From Pictodentalium vernedei (Eukaryota; Mollusca; Scaphopoda; Dentaliida; Dentaliidae), in assembly GCA_031216915.1 (NCBI GenBank), contig CM062292.1, positions 3,158,457-3,222,456 on the forward strand: 64,000 nucleotides of DNA. The letters are read 5' to 3'. The notes under the pieces are model-generated. The model was not told the DNA's origin and searched no databases. It saw nothing but the letters and a program-made list of their open reading frames with translations. Below are positions 35,346-48,212 of this stretch, piece by piece. The position numbers were made by a program, and so were the translations under genes. Position 1 is the stretch's first letter. Each line of letters starts with the position of its first letter.

Positions 35346-36429
35346 GTTGGGGGAATGCTCGGTGATCCGATGTTGTGTGTAGAAAACGTGAGTGGCAATT
35401 AAGTACACATTTACTTCCAGGGTGAAAATTCATCTAAAACAGTACAGTGATTTGACATACTGATTACAAACTTTCCAAACTGATGTCAAAAGATCAGATG
35501 ATATGTGTTATTGATATCAAGGTATCGATGAACCCATGTCGTGGCTGTATTCTCTGTGGAGTGGGGCTTTTCAGGGATGAATACTAGAACAAAAATACAA
35601 TTGTAATTTTGAAGACAGACATGTTGAAGTGTGGCATTTGGTTTCTTGATATCAAGAATATCTCCCTGTCTGTTGTCGGGATAACCTAATAATGTTTCTG
35701 GTGAGAGTATCTATTTTGGAGTGGGTTCATCGCAGGTGGGTGTAGGAAACAGGAAACGTGCGGCTTTTTTGTACGGCAACCGTGCTGTGAGATCCAGTAA
35801 AGACGCTCCCCACCCCAATTTATAATTAGATTTTATAAATTTGAAAAATTCATTTAGTGGTTAGACGGCACAGGTCAACACTGGGAGAAAAGTAATGTCG
35901 GACTGAGGTAGTAGGATTGTGTAGTGCTTTTCTAAGTATTAATTAAAACAGACCTTATAAATGAGTATGTAGGGGTGAACATCATGGGGCCACACATATC
36001 GATTTAAAGAACAGATATCTAAAAAGTGATGGTATCGCATCTTTTGGGAGAACGAGTTTAATTAAATATGGGAAGATGAGGAAGTAGAATGGAAGGGAGT
36101 ACTAATTCACAGACCATAAACTTGAAGTCATGTTTTGATAGAAGATATGTTTGTCGTGTTTTGTTTTTGGTAACAAACAGACAAGTGGAGGTGCGAATCA
36201 ACAAAGTCGGCCACTCCTTTGCGCAATTCCATTCATCTGGAAATTTCTCAACAGGACACGCCACAGCCATGATAAAAAAGCCAAATTTCATATCAATTGT
36301 TCTTTACAAAAGACGTGTGAATTTTATATTATAGTCAGTATTGAATCCTCAGGCTGTTATATATTTCAGAACAATTTCATTTCTGGGGTCATGAAGCTAT
36401 CAAACTAAATATCACACAGTGTACAGGTT

Positions 36430-36760
36430 TGGATTTCTTTATTTATCAAGGTTTAACGACACTGTGACAGCCAAGGCCAAGTCGTGTCGTTGACAGTTTT
36501 ACGTGTGGGGGAAGCCGGTGTTCCAGGAGAGAACCACCGAGCAACAACGAGCAGTTGCCAGCTCCTCAACATCGTAACTGCGCAATGCAGCACAGGCAGG
36601 GGTAGATTGGTAGAAGACATGCGCACCATCGACGTGCAGTACGCCTTAGAACACGGCGCCATCGTGCCACCATATGGACAATTGGGATGAAGTGCCTGGC
36701 CCAAGGACACAACGCTGGAGTCCGAATCGACCTCTCAGATGGTCACATATCCAAGGACTA
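36430..36760 (-). mobile_element. SINE copy, tRNA head degraded
   Basis: It shares the body with the SINE at 12157-12545 (GAACCACCGAGCAACAACGA, GCGCACCATCGACGTGCAGT) in the same orientation. The A and B boxes are no longer readable. Confidence 0.78.
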
Positions 36761-36984
36761 ACCGGGCTTGACATTGCCTAACTCTGGTGATCTGACGAGA
36801 ACCGGGTACTGCAACGCCCCGCGCCCTCAAACGTTTGGATAAATATAAATAATTTCAAACACAGACCTTAGAAAGGGATAATCTTATATATATTATGCTT
36901 TATATCTCCCACGATGAGAACATTCAGAATAATGGGTTTACCTATGACGAGTGCTACTGGACGACAGACTACCTCCATTGTTAC

Positions 36985-37782
36985 CATATCGTCGGCTGAG
37001 TGCTAGAATGTTCTATGTCCCATAGTGTAGATAATACATAGTCCCATAGGGGAGATAATACATAGTCCCATAGGGGAGCTAATACATAGTCCCATAGGGG
37101 AGATAATACATAGTCCCATAGTGGAGATAATGTATAGTCCCATAGTGGAGATAATACATAGTCCCATAGTGGACATAATACATAGTTCCATAGTGGAGAT
37201 AATACATAGTCCCATAGGGGAGATAATACATAGTCCCATACTGGAGTAAATACATAGTCCCATAGGGGAGATAGTACATAGTCCCATAGGGGAGATAATA
37301 CATAGTCCCATAGGGGAGATAATGCATTGTCCCATAGTGGAGATAATACGTAGTCCCATAGGGGAGATAGTACATAGTCCCATAGTGGAGATAATACATA
37401 GTCGCATAGTGGAGACAATACATAGTCCCATAGTGGAGATAATACATAGTCCCATAGTGGAGATAATACATAGTCCCATAGTGGAGATAATACATAGTCC
37501 CATAGTGGAGATAATACATAGTCCCATAGTGGAGATAATACATAGTCCCATAGTGGAGATAATACATAGTCCCATAGGGGAGATAATACATAGTCCCATA
37601 GTGGAGATAATACATAGTCCCATAGTGGAGATAATACATTGTCCCATAGTGGAGATAATACATAGTCCCGTAGTGGAGATAATACATAGTCCCATAGGGG
37701 AGATAATACTTAGTCCCATATTGGAGATAATACATGGTCCCATAGTGGAGATAGAACATTCTAACACACAGGCGACGATATG
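36985..37782. repeat. 24-bp minisatellite (about 31 copies) enclosed by 32-bp inverted repeats
   Basis: The array (37017-37750) has unit CCCATAGTGGAGATAATACA + TAGT. The left arm 36985-37016 (CATATCGTCGGCTGAGTGCT...) and the right arm 37751-37782 are inverted copies with 3 mismatches in 32. Since 24 is divisible by 3, most frames stay open; none is a gene. Confidence 0.95.
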
Positions 37783-37805
37783 TTGAACTATATTAATCTT
37801 TTCAT

Positions 37806-38595
37806 CTTGGGTCTGGCGAAATCTCGATTTTCTGCGTGAATCGAAACTCGAATTGAATCAAGCAAAAGCTTCGAACCCGAATCGAATCTATAATCTGAAC
37901 CACTTTCTAATAAGTTGTGATGTTTATTTCTCAGATGTACCCTTTATCAACATGCGTACTAATTAAGATATTTCGTATAGAGTCTCGGTCAGCACAACAA
38001 ACATTCCAAAATCTTGACCCTCAATGTTCCGTATTGCGACTTATTATATTCTTATAAATAACCACATTCCTATTGGCTGGATCTTATACACGTGACAGGT
38101 ACTCAAACATCCATGTACACAGGTTTTCCAGCGAATATCAACTTTCGAAATATAGATTTTGGAAACTCCTATCTAGTTATATTTCAATCGACGTAATTTC
38201 TATAACATTGTTTATTTTTATGTTTTTTTAGTTTATTGTTACATAAAACTATTTCTGGTTGATATAAATGAACTTTTAATTGACAAATAGAAGATTGCTT
38301 TTTTGAGTATGGTATATAGAATGAACAGTTATGAACTTTTGTGGTGGTAAACATGATGTGATATGAACCTAAACAAAACTTATCTTGACCTCTGCTAACG
38401 CCTCGGTCAATATATTTTTTTAGGTTCACATCACATCATATTCATCACCATAAAATCCATATTGTATAATATCTCACATCACCAGGGCCAGGCTAATCAA
38501 GATTTTTCGCTCGAATCGAATCGCGAATCTGACGGAATGTTTTAATACATTTTCCCTGACATCAAATTGAAACCGAAACCGAATCGAAAATACAC
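37806..38595. repeat. Two direct copies of a GAATCGAA-rich repeat
   Basis: GGTCTGGCGAAATCTCGATT near 37811 resembles GGCCAGGCTAATCAAGATTT near 38486; both lead into AATCGAA runs like those in the foldback at 25468-26077. A hairpin (38340-38452, CATGATGTGATATGAACCTA / TAGGTTCACATCACATCAT) lies between. Confidence 0.6.
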
Positions 38596-38874
38596 AAACT
38601 TCTCAGCTGTAGGTGTGCACACCCCTTGGTTTACCAGTATTGGACGTCGAAATATAGCGTCTTGAGTGTACGTGCATACATGTACGGTCATAGACGGAGT
38701 TACCTGGCACCTGAACTCTGCAGTAATTGTGTGAGGTTTTGTTTTTTATTTTTTTTGTTTTTGTCTTTTATTCTTCCTTTGTCCATTTCATTTTTTTTGT
38801 AAATCCTCATTAACTAAATGACGCACCTGTTAATAAAATGAAGATGTGGTAAGCACTAAGCCGATCAAACTTAC

Positions 38875-38974
38875 AGTTCAACTTAAAACATGTCTGTCGA
38901 TTTGTTCCACCAGCGGGTAACTGCAACTGCGTTTTACTGCACCCGTGTTTGTATTCGTTTCCCTTATACATACT
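38875..38974 (-). CDS. Exon 2 of the apple-lectin gene: linker between apple and lectin domains
   Basis: This 100-base exon is bounded by TTTTGCAG acceptor and ACT|GTAAGT donor, both near consensus. It starts in phase 0 and ends in phase 1, exactly the change needed between the apple exon (ends phase 0) and the first lectin exon (needs one base). It encodes residues 94-126, beginning SMYKGNEYKHG, with two cysteines and no recognised domain. The split codon at its 3' end becomes a tyrosine directly before the first cysteine of the lectin domain. The call rests on splice sites and phase rather than on family similarity. Confidence 0.72.
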
Positions 38975-39139
38975 CTGCAAAACATGGAAAAAGAGATGAT
39001 GAAGTTCCATAAACCCTTTTTCTTTGAAAAGAATCCCACACAGGTCCATTTATAACTTATTATTTTGTTTATGATCTGAAAATAACCCTCGGCAGGTCAG
39101 ACTTCCAGCCACTATGCTACTCATTGATAATATTAGTTA

Positions 39140-39242
39140 TCCTTGTGATTTCCAGGGGGTATGGGAATTTACACGTCGAAATATAGCGTGAGTTCCCAAA
39201 TCGGTCTAAATTCCTATACACCCTGGAAAACACAAAGATAAC
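39140..39242. repeat. Foldback element
   Basis: GTTATCCTTGTGATTTCCAG pairs with CTGGAAAACACAAAGATAAC; the loop contains two more pairing segments. Confidence 0.78.
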
Positions 39243-39344
39243 GGATTTATTTTCAAGAATTTTCGTGTACTTAATACTTTAACCTACATTGTGGGAAAAA
39301 AACTGACAGAAAATTTGTACTTTTCAAGTTTCTTAAATAAAATC

Positions 39345-39420
39345 AGACAAATATGGATTTCGTTGGAACTGGCTCAATAAGCCAGTTCCGATGACATCCA
39401 TATCTGTAATATTTTATTGC
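39345..39420. repeat. Hairpin
   Basis: ATGGATTTCGTTGGAACTGG-CTCAATAAG-CCAGTTCCGATGACATCCAT, with partly paired AT-rich outer arms. Confidence 0.85.
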
Positions 39421-42224
39421 ACCAAAATATTAAATTTCCTGTATTTTTATTTTTGTTCTAACATAACCGAGCAGAAGGTATGAATTAATAATTAAGAATT
39501 GGTACCTTTTAACCATATAGCTTGCTCTTGAATATTCTTGTTTTTACACCGTGGTTAAACACGTTGTAAAAAAAAGTCACTGTGGATTGCAAGTTACACC
39601 GTACCTCTCAGTCAATCAAAATGCAGTATTTTATTTCATTTGGAAATAACTATGTTTATTTTATATATATCTCTGTAACTGTTTTCACTTGTTCGCCTTC
39701 AATCCGTCGCTGTTCGTTGAGGCATATTGTAGTATAATAAACATTTTAATCGGAAATATCTATTTTTTATTTTTTTATTTTTTTTATTTTGTTTGTTTTT
39801 TTTTTTTTAAAGCAAAAACAAAAAGCAGTAACAAAGGGTCTGTAAAGCTGTTGATGGGGAAATGAAGCATTAAAATCGGTTTTATTCCAAAGCCTATGTC
39901 TCGTGCGAAAAAAATCTGTATTCTGCGGGCCCCCAATCAATTCAAGTTGGTCTGATATTATGCCTATAGTGTTCTTAATCAAATAGGGAGCAGTAAAAAA
40001 AACAAACAAAAAAAACTTGTTACATAATTTTGGACCCTCCCCCCTCCCCACCAATACTTTATAACAGAACGTAGTTGGGTTGACAGAATTGGGCAAAGCT
40101 ACCTCAATGATGAAAGTCTCTTATCCCGATGAGTGCTGATACGGTAGCGCAGTTCCAGAAATCAATCGCCTTTCATACCTATTTTTGACCTCTTGCCTCC
40201 ACTCTCCCCCACCAAGAGTATATGACGCTCCTCCACATTTATCCGATTTTTTATGATTTTCGCTTCTCGTCGAAGATGCACAGTCTATGATCACTCGCCG
40301 GATCGATCTCATTGTGCTCGCCCAAATGCAGGGTCAAACGGTATGCCCGCCAGACGAAAAGAGAGGCACCAAACCACCGCAGCGGCAATCTGTGAGCAAT
40401 ATTCACAAAAAGTTGTTCAAAATTTGGCAACGGGTGAAAAACATTTTTTTGTGTCACATATTCCTGAACAATGGCCAATCATGATCACAACATGGAGATA
40501 ACTCCAGGTTTAGTCAATCGTTTGGAGACTATTTTACAAGCATTTGGAGACTATTTTACCAGTAAGACAGAGCTTGTTTGCCACAGTAAACAAGCACTGC
40601 TTTACTTCCCGATTTCCCATGGAGGAAAGGGTACGGAGTTATCTCATTTTATAAAGATTTCTATCTCTTTGAAAGCTGATACGGTAGAGCCATTCCCAGA
40701 AGTCGTCATTCACACTTATTATTTGTGTACCCTTGACCGCCACCTTAACCCCCCATAATCACAAATATGTTATGGCATCTTTCCACAATTTGCTATATTT
40801 TCATTTCTCATGCATAACCCATAATCCCTTATCGGAAAGAAAATATTTACATTCCCTTAATTGCTAGTCTAGTAGAATCCACATTCTTCCAGAATAGTAT
40901 TGGATTTCTATATTTAAACGCATATTTAGTTCGAACAGAAAAAAATTGAGACATTTTGCAAAATCGCCTATCAACGTAGAGCATTACTTTAGTATGCGTT
41001 TGGAAGTGCTAGTAAATTGGTCAATTTCAAAATGTCTGCATGGGTTAGGGTTACTTGGGCATGAAAATGATGTCACGCGAGGCGCAAATATTTCCATGAA
41101 TGACTGGTACAGATAGGTAGGGATGGCGAATAGACATGCCATACCTTGCGAGGGCATATATATGAGAGGAAAATCTGATGAATGTACCAGTACTTTTGTT
41201 CTTTGAAATACGTTTTAAATAATTGAATTGCAGAATACAGTACACTGATCACAAAAGTGTTTTTTTTGTCCACATCATATAGTGAACGGATGGCAACAAA
41301 CTAAAACAAACAAAATACACATATATAATCTCACACTTAATGTTCCCTATTTCTTTTGAAAACACTGCTGTGGGAAGTAAAACAGAGAATTTCGACCAGA
41401 TCGCTAACAAGTCGCGATCCCGTCAAAACTCTATTTGCGCTTTCGTGAATACAGTACTGTATAGATGCCATATACTTCGGTAGGTACTAACATTGTCCCC
41501 TTAGCAATTTCAGAGTATAACACACCACATTTTGACAACGTTTTGGGAACTTGGGTCCTGTTATCTTGTGCGGAAATAAAAAAAAAGATGAGTAGCAGTA
41601 TCACTGGGACGTTTCTCGTTGTATTTTGGTCTACAGTCCTATAGAGCCCTGTACACTCTAGAGGAGTTGCTATATACATCACAGATAATATCAACTTCCT
41701 TACTATTTGAGCGTGGATGTTTTTTGCAATGATCTTCTAAAACAAATAAATCAGAATTGCATCCCGTTGTTCAACCGCAACTAATATTTCTAAAACGAAC
41801 ATAAAGAACATTATACCAACTGAAAATCGATGTACAATCACTTGACACTCACTGCAACTCCTAGATTGTCCGTTCTGCCCAATACGCATAAAATGCTAGA
41901 GCAAACCGTGGTACAACGACTCCATAAGTAACACTGAAAGGGGGGGTTAGTAACAATTTGATCAAACAAAACTCGGAAAGACGTTACACCTCAGTAATTC
42001 AGCACTTAAAGGGTTACTTCTGGAAAGCAAAATATGGCTTGGAACTTGTTTTGTTATTGTTTAATGGGGAGGGCCTTAAGACAATGCACACTCACAAAAC
42101 TAGTTATTGTTTACCCTTGAATGCGCATCACATCCCCAGAATCTGAAACCATTCTCGCAGTACCGCACCAATAATAACTAACTATCCAACGAAGTAAGAC
42201 TACGCAGGACCGTACAACAACGAC
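39421..42224. other. Intron 1 sequence, mostly unrecognised
   Basis: Segments near 40125-40165 and 40670-40710 share GCTGATACGGTAG and nearby words, so a diverged duplication is possible. Frames of 75-95 codons at 40251-40758 match no family I know. Confidence 0.4.
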
Positions 42225-42870
42225 ATGAAGGTATCTGTTGCCTTTTAACGTAGTGCTATACTGCTCAATAAAGGATAAGCTGTCGCTGATTTTTAATGGA
42301 ATATAATGGCTACTAGGATGGCACCACAACGAGTGGAAGGTATATGTTGCCTTTTAACGTAGTACTATACAGCTCAATAAAGGATATACATTCTTTGATT
42401 TTAATGGAATATAATGGCTACTAGAACGGCACCACAACGACAGGAAGGTATCTGTTGCCTTTTAACGTAGTACTATACAGCTCAATAAAGGATATGCAGT
42501 CGTTGATTTTAATGGAATATAATGGCTACTAGGATGGCACCACAACGAGTGGAAGGTATATGTTGCCTTTTAACGTAGTACTATACAGCTCAATAAAGGA
42601 TATACAGTCGTTGATTTTAATGGAATATAATAGCTACTAGGATGGCACCACAACGAGTGGAAGGTATCTGTTGCCTTTTAACGTAGTACTATACAGCTCA
42701 ATAAAGGATATACAGTCGTTGATTTTAATGGAATATAATGGCTACTAGAACGGCACCACAACGAGTGGAAGGTATATGTTGCCTTTTAACGTAGTACTAT
42801 ACAGCTCAAAAAAAAAGGATATGCTGTCGTTGATTTTTAATGGAATACAATGGCTACTACGACGCCATCA
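42225..42870. repeat. 108-bp tandem repeat, six copies
   Basis: AAGGTATMTGTTGCCTTTTA starts units at 42228, 42337, 42445, 42553, 42661 and 42769 (spacing 108-109). The units also share GGAATATAATGGCTACTAG. Located in intron 1. Confidence 0.95.
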
Positions 42871-42879
42871 CAGTTTTAG

Positions 42880-44031
42880 ATAATTTTTGTTGCGGAGATT
42901 ATATTCCCAAAATTTCCAAAGGCTGAGGGTCAAAATGATGTTGAAAATGAACTATATATAAAAAAAACATCCCTAGCATCAGGTACGTAAATGTGAAATA
43001 AAAAAATAAAATTGTCCAACTTCAAATAAACAGAAAACAGTGTGTGAGCTTGATAGCTGTGAAACTTGTAAATACTGAGCTACGTGCATCACAAGATAGC
43101 CTAATGAAACTATTCATAATGGCGAAACTGATGAAATAATAGGCCCGATGGACTAAAAGCCACATCACAGGTGTTTGAAGTCGGATTTTCTTAATTTTTT
43201 AAACTGTGTAATTGGAGTAATGCGTACTAAAGTATGCTTGGAGATAACATAAAGAAAAATGCCACTTGATTTCACCTTTATCAAGTGAAATTAAATTGTT
43301 GATGTTTTGAAAATCCGGGCGTCCCTAACGTCGTTGCGTTAAAGATATTTGCTCAACTGAAGTTAAAAAACGAAGAGAGGTGCACATTTTCAACTATCGA
43401 TTGACATCTCTGTGGAATATTAAAGCAGTATCGTTTGTATTGTTTGAGTACTGCGAAACACAAGAAGGGTGCATTTCCAGAAATCATATTTTGAAATGAC
43501 GCGAAACGTCAAAAAAAAGGCATTAAATAAAAAAAAATCAAGGACAGCTATATTTTTATTCTTCGAGCTATACATTGTACAAAATGTTCCTGTATATCGG
43601 ACAAACTTTAAAGTTTGCGACTTTAACGACCTACAGTAACCCGAACGGCAGCCTCATACAATCTGTTGAGCAGCTGAAGACTGATTCCATTTTTAGGTAT
43701 GATTATTACTGGATTCTATTTTTCAAAAAATTCAAAAATAAACTTATAACAGGCGAGAAAATATTAAACGTTCACGAAAAAAACATACAATTGACGTTAT
43801 TTTGGATTATTATTTAATTTTGAAATCATGACAAATGCATTTAATAAAGCCATCAGGAAGGTATAAGTGTGTGGAATTTGATAGCTGTGTGTAATATTTT
43901 CTTAATGGAGCTGTGCGTTATTACAAATCAGTGTACAGCCCCTCAATTTGAGATTAAGATAAAAAGGTAAAAAAAATGGCGATAAGTCCCGCTCCAAAGA
44001 AAAAAGCCAAAAGAGAAAAAGAGCTAATTTT
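42880..44031. other. Intron 1 sequence without recognised features
   Basis: AT-rich; an 80-codon + frame at 43575 is not recognised. Confidence 0.45.
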
Positions 44032-44278
44032 TTAACCCTTTACCCAACGTAACGGCCAAAACCGGCCAGTGCTATTCTCAAAAATCTCCAATTAATTTTC
44101 ATTATTTTTTAATTTTTTGTCTCAAAACCATAGGTTATGACCCCTCATTGGAACAAGCTCGTTGAGCTCGTTCCAATGAGGGGTCATAACCTATGGTTTT
44201 GAGACAAAAAATGAAAAAAAGAGTTATTCAATACTTTTTTTTTTGCAGGTCTGCTTTTCATGTTAGGTAAAGGGTTAA
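44032..44278 (+). mobile_element. PB MITE
   Basis: TTAA flanks, CCCTTTACCCAACGTAACGG start, TTAGGTAAAGGG end, near-perfect central palindrome. Confidence 0.93.
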
Positions 44279-44587
44279 GCTCTACAACTCTTTTTACGTT
44301 CTATGACTCCACCCCAGAGATTGACCAAAACGGTCAGATATGTTTCAATATATTTTTTTTATGTGGAGATTATATACCCAAAATGCAAAAAGGATAAGGC
44401 TCAAAATGAGGTTGAAATTAAATGGTATGGAAAAAAACATAAAATTGATATCGCTGTCATCAAATATCTCAAACTGAAATTAAAAACTAATGGTGCACAA
44501 CTACAAATAACCATAAAAATGCGTGGGAAATTCCATAACTGTATCCTGTATATATACTTCAGAAATGGCATCACAAGAATGTGTTTT

Positions 44588-44838
44588 TTAACCCTTTACC
44601 TAACATGAAAAGCAGACGAAACTTGGCCAAAAAATTCTTGAATAACTCTTTTTTTTCATTTTTTGTCTCAAAAACATAGGTTATGACCCCTCGTTGGAAC
44701 GAGCTCGACGAGCTCGTTCCAACGAGGGGTCATAACCTATGTTTTTGAGACAAAAAATGAAAAAATAATGAAAATTAATTGGCGATTTTTGAGAGTAGCG
44801 CTGGCCGGTTTTGGCCGTTACGTTGGGTAAAGGGTTAA
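44588..44838 (-). mobile_element. PB MITE
   Basis: TTAA flanks, CCCTTTACCTAACATG start, CGTTGGGTAAAGGG end. It lies 0.3 kb from the copy at 44032-44278, in the opposite orientation. Confidence 0.93.
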
Positions 44839-45129
44839 GAGATTTTTTTTTATAGAAAATGATGAAATATTTGAAATGACGTAAACATGTCAAAAATTGC
44901 AAGAAATCGAAAAACAACAAAAAATAGCATTCTTATTTTTTTGATCTATCCAACAATTTAAGATTTCACCAGGCACTTATTTTTTGGTGACGCCGTTGTC
45001 AATAAAGTCACCCGAAAATTTGGCCAGAGCTCATCCGAATTTTCCAGATTGTCTCTATATTTTTAGATATGTATTTTTGTTGGAGACCATATTTTCAAAA
45101 TTTGAAAGGGAGAGACTTAAAACCGGTGA

Positions 45130-45330
45130 GGATACTTGATACCGCCGTGGATGTTTCATGCCGGCGTGGATGTTTGATACCGGCATGGATGCTTGATACC
45201 TGAGTGGATGCTTGATACCGGCGTGGATGCTTGGTACCTGTGTGGATGTTTGATACCGGCATGGATGCTTGATGCCGCCGTGGATGCTTGATAACGGCGT
45301 GCATGCTTGACACCGGCGTGGATAAAAAAA
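45130..45330. repeat. 19-bp minisatellite, about 10 copies
   Basis: Unit TGGATGCTTGATACCGGCG with variants. Since 19 is not divisible by 3, all three minus-strand frames stay open, which is why 70-110 residue frames appear. Confidence 0.92.
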
Positions 45331-45364
45331 AAATAAGTGACGTTGTTTTGGATAAAGATGGAAA

Positions 45365-45535
45365 ATGAATGTGCAGAACCGCACATACATTTGAAGGGGT
45401 TAAGACTTATCGCATGGGAATGCATTGGCTCAATATATCACGAGAGCCGAAGCCTCAATTTATATCCTACACCAGAACAGTCGAGTGCGATAATTCTTAA
45501 CCCATTCAAACGTATTTGCGTTTCTGTATTTATCA
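45365..45535. repeat. Foldback element adjoining the 45-bp array
   Basis: CATTTGAAGGGGTTAAGACT with TATCGCA on the left is answered by TGCGATAATTCTTAACCCAT + TCAAACG on the right. The right end runs into TGTATTTATCATACGC, which is part of the array unit. Confidence 0.75.
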
Positions 45536-47539
45536 TACGCCGCACCCCGTGTAACAACCAGTCTATACGGAATGTATTTATCATACGCACCCTGTGTAAC
45601 AACCAGTCTATACGGAATGTATTTATCATACGCACCCCATGTAACAACCAGTCTATACGGAATGTATTTATCATACGCACCCCGTGTAACAACCAGTCTA
45701 TACGGAATGTATTTATCATACGCACCCCATGTAACAACCAGTCTATACGGAATGTATTTATCATATGCACCCCGTGTAACAACCAGTCTATACGGAATGT
45801 ATTTATCATACGCACCCCGTGTAACAACCAGTCTATACGGAATGTATTTATCATACGCACCCCGTGTAACAACCAGTCTATACAGAATGTATTTATCATA
45901 CGCACCCCGTGTAACAACCAGTCTATACGGAATGTATTTATCATACGCACCCCGTGTAACAACCAGTCTATATGGAATGTATTTATCATACGCACCCCGT
46001 GTAACAACCAGTCTATACGGAATGTATTTATCATACGCACCCCATGTAACAACCAGTCTATATGGAATGTATTTATCATACGCACCCCATGTAACAACCA
46101 GTCTATACGGAATGTATTTATCATACGCACCCCATGTAACAACCAGTCTATACGGAATGTGTTTATCATATGCACCCCTAATAACAACCAGTCTATACGG
46201 AATGTATTTATCATACGCACCCCGTGTAACAACCAGTCTATACGGAATGTATTTATCATACGCACCCCGTGTAACAACCAGTCTATACGGAATGTATCAT
46301 ACGCACCCCGTGTAACAACCAGTCTATACGGAATGTATTTATCATACGCACCCTGTGTAACAACCAGTCTATACAGAATGTATTTATCATACGCACCCCG
46401 TGTAACAACCAGTCTATACGGAATGTATTTATCATACGCACCCCGTGTAACAACCAGTCTATACGGAATGTATTTATCATACGCACCCCGTGTAACAACC
46501 AGTCTATACAGAATGTGTTTATCATACACACCCCATGTAACAACCAGTCTATACAGAATGTATTTATCATACGCAACCCGTGTAACAACCAGTCTATACG
46601 GAATGTATTTATCATACGCACCCTGTGTAACAACCAGTCTATACGGAATGTATTTATCATACGCACCCCGTGTAACAACCAGTCTATACGGAATGTATCA
46701 TACGCACCCCGTGTAACAACCAGTCTATACGGAATGTATTTATCATACGCACCCCGTGTAACAACCAGTCTATACGGAATGTATTTATCATACGCACCCC
46801 GGTTACAACCAGTCTATACAGAATGTATTTATCATACGCACCCCGTGTAACAACCAGTCTATACGGAATGTATTTATCATACGCACCCCGTGTAACAACC
46901 AGTCTATACGGAATGTATTTATCCACGCACCCCATGTAACAACCAGTCTATACGGAATGTATTTATCATACGCACCCCGGTTACAACCAGTCTATACGGA
47001 ATGTATTTATCATACGCACCCCGGTTACAACCAGTCTATACGGAATGTATTTATCATACGCACCCCGTGTAACAACCAGTCTATACGGAATGTATTTATC
47101 ATACGCACCCTGTGTAACAACCAGTCTATACGGAATGTATCATACGCACCCCGTGTAACAACCAGTCTATACGGAATGTATTTATCATACGCACCCCGTG
47201 TAACAACCAGTCTATACGGAATGTATTTATCATACGCACCCCGTGTAACAACCAGTCTATACGGAATGTATTTATCATACGCACCCCGTGTAACAACCAG
47301 TCTATACGGAATGTATTTATCATATGCCCCCCTGTGTAACAACCAGTCTATACGGAATGTATTTATCATACGCACCCCGTGTAACAACCAGTCTATACGG
47401 AATGTATTTGTCATACGCACCCCGTGTAACAACCAGTCTATACGGAATGTATTTATCATACGCACCCCATGTAACAACCAGTCTATATGGAATGTATTTA
47501 TCATACGCACCCCGTGTAACAACCAGTCTATACGGAATT
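45536..47539. repeat. 45-bp minisatellite, about 44 copies (2 kb)
   Basis: The unit is AACAACCAGTCTATACGGAA followed by TGTATTTATCATACGCACCCCGTGT. Variants include a 7-base deletion (GAATGTATCATACGC, three times) and CCCCGGTTACAACC (three times), each recurring at intervals. As 45 is a multiple of 3, frames up to 459 codons arise on both strands; they are not genes. Confidence 0.97.
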
Positions 47540-47544
47540 TGAAC

Positions 47545-48212
47545 TAAAAGCACTTTTTAACCGGATCATTGCTGCGTTTCTTTCGTTGTCAACACTGTTA
47601 CTTGGCGGGGTACGAACTCTAATTTGCTTTCTAAATTTTACGGCATGCAATTGGACGATACCAATTGACACCGATCAGTGTCACCGTCACGATTATCGAA
47701 CTTCTAATATTGACTAAACTGCGCGGAATAACACATCAAAAAGTTTGTAAATCGCTGATAAGTTTAGCACACTCCCCCATTATATGACCAGTTGTGGGAA
47801 GTACTGGAAGGAACAGTCAGAATGTTATTTTTATTTTGTTAATGTTTGACTCGAACCTGACTTTCAATATCCAGGGTAAATAAAGCTAAACATGAAACTT
47901 CAAATTTCCAGGCCAGCTCGACATTCGACCGGTGATTGGCGTGATTTATTTAGACGAGTTCCTTCTATGTTTACGTCGGAAACGAAATCGAACGTGTTTT
48001 GTATCACAACATGTGCGATACAACTTTATTTGTATCGTACTGGTAGAACAGTGGTGGAAATCCTGTGTTTTACATTAAATAGGTGTGTGGCCGTGATTCG
48101 CTGAATATAAAAATGATAAATACAAAACAGGCTATCGATCGCTATAAGTCATCCCAACTTCGTTAGATGACTTAATAAACCCCTGAGTTTAGGCTCTAGC
48201 ACTCAGATTGTT
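47545..48212. other. Intron 1 sequence without recognised features
   Basis: Lies between the 45-bp and 94-bp arrays. Nothing seen. Confidence 0.45.

Noticed and set aside
36090-36250. Candidate lectin exon on the minus strand with three cysteines and a TTTCCAG acceptor
   Set aside because: It starts in phase 1 and has a weak donor, so it does not fit between the apple exon (phase 0 end) and the lectin exon; the 100-base exon at 38875-38974 does.
36981-37786. Frames of 145-254 codons on both strands
   Set aside because: Products of the 24-bp array.
40251-40758. Minus and + frames of 75-95 codons in intron 1
   Set aside because: No recognised domain, mutually overlapping on both strands, and no clear splice sites.
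45536-47539. CRISPR-like regular repeat
   Set aside because: Units abut directly without unique spacers, and the context is an animal intron. It is a minisatellite.
45337-47547. Open frames up to 459 codons on both strands, which look like repetitive proteins
   Set aside because: They lie within the 45-bp array; a unit divisible by 3 and free of stops opens several frames at once. Variants do not respect any one frame.
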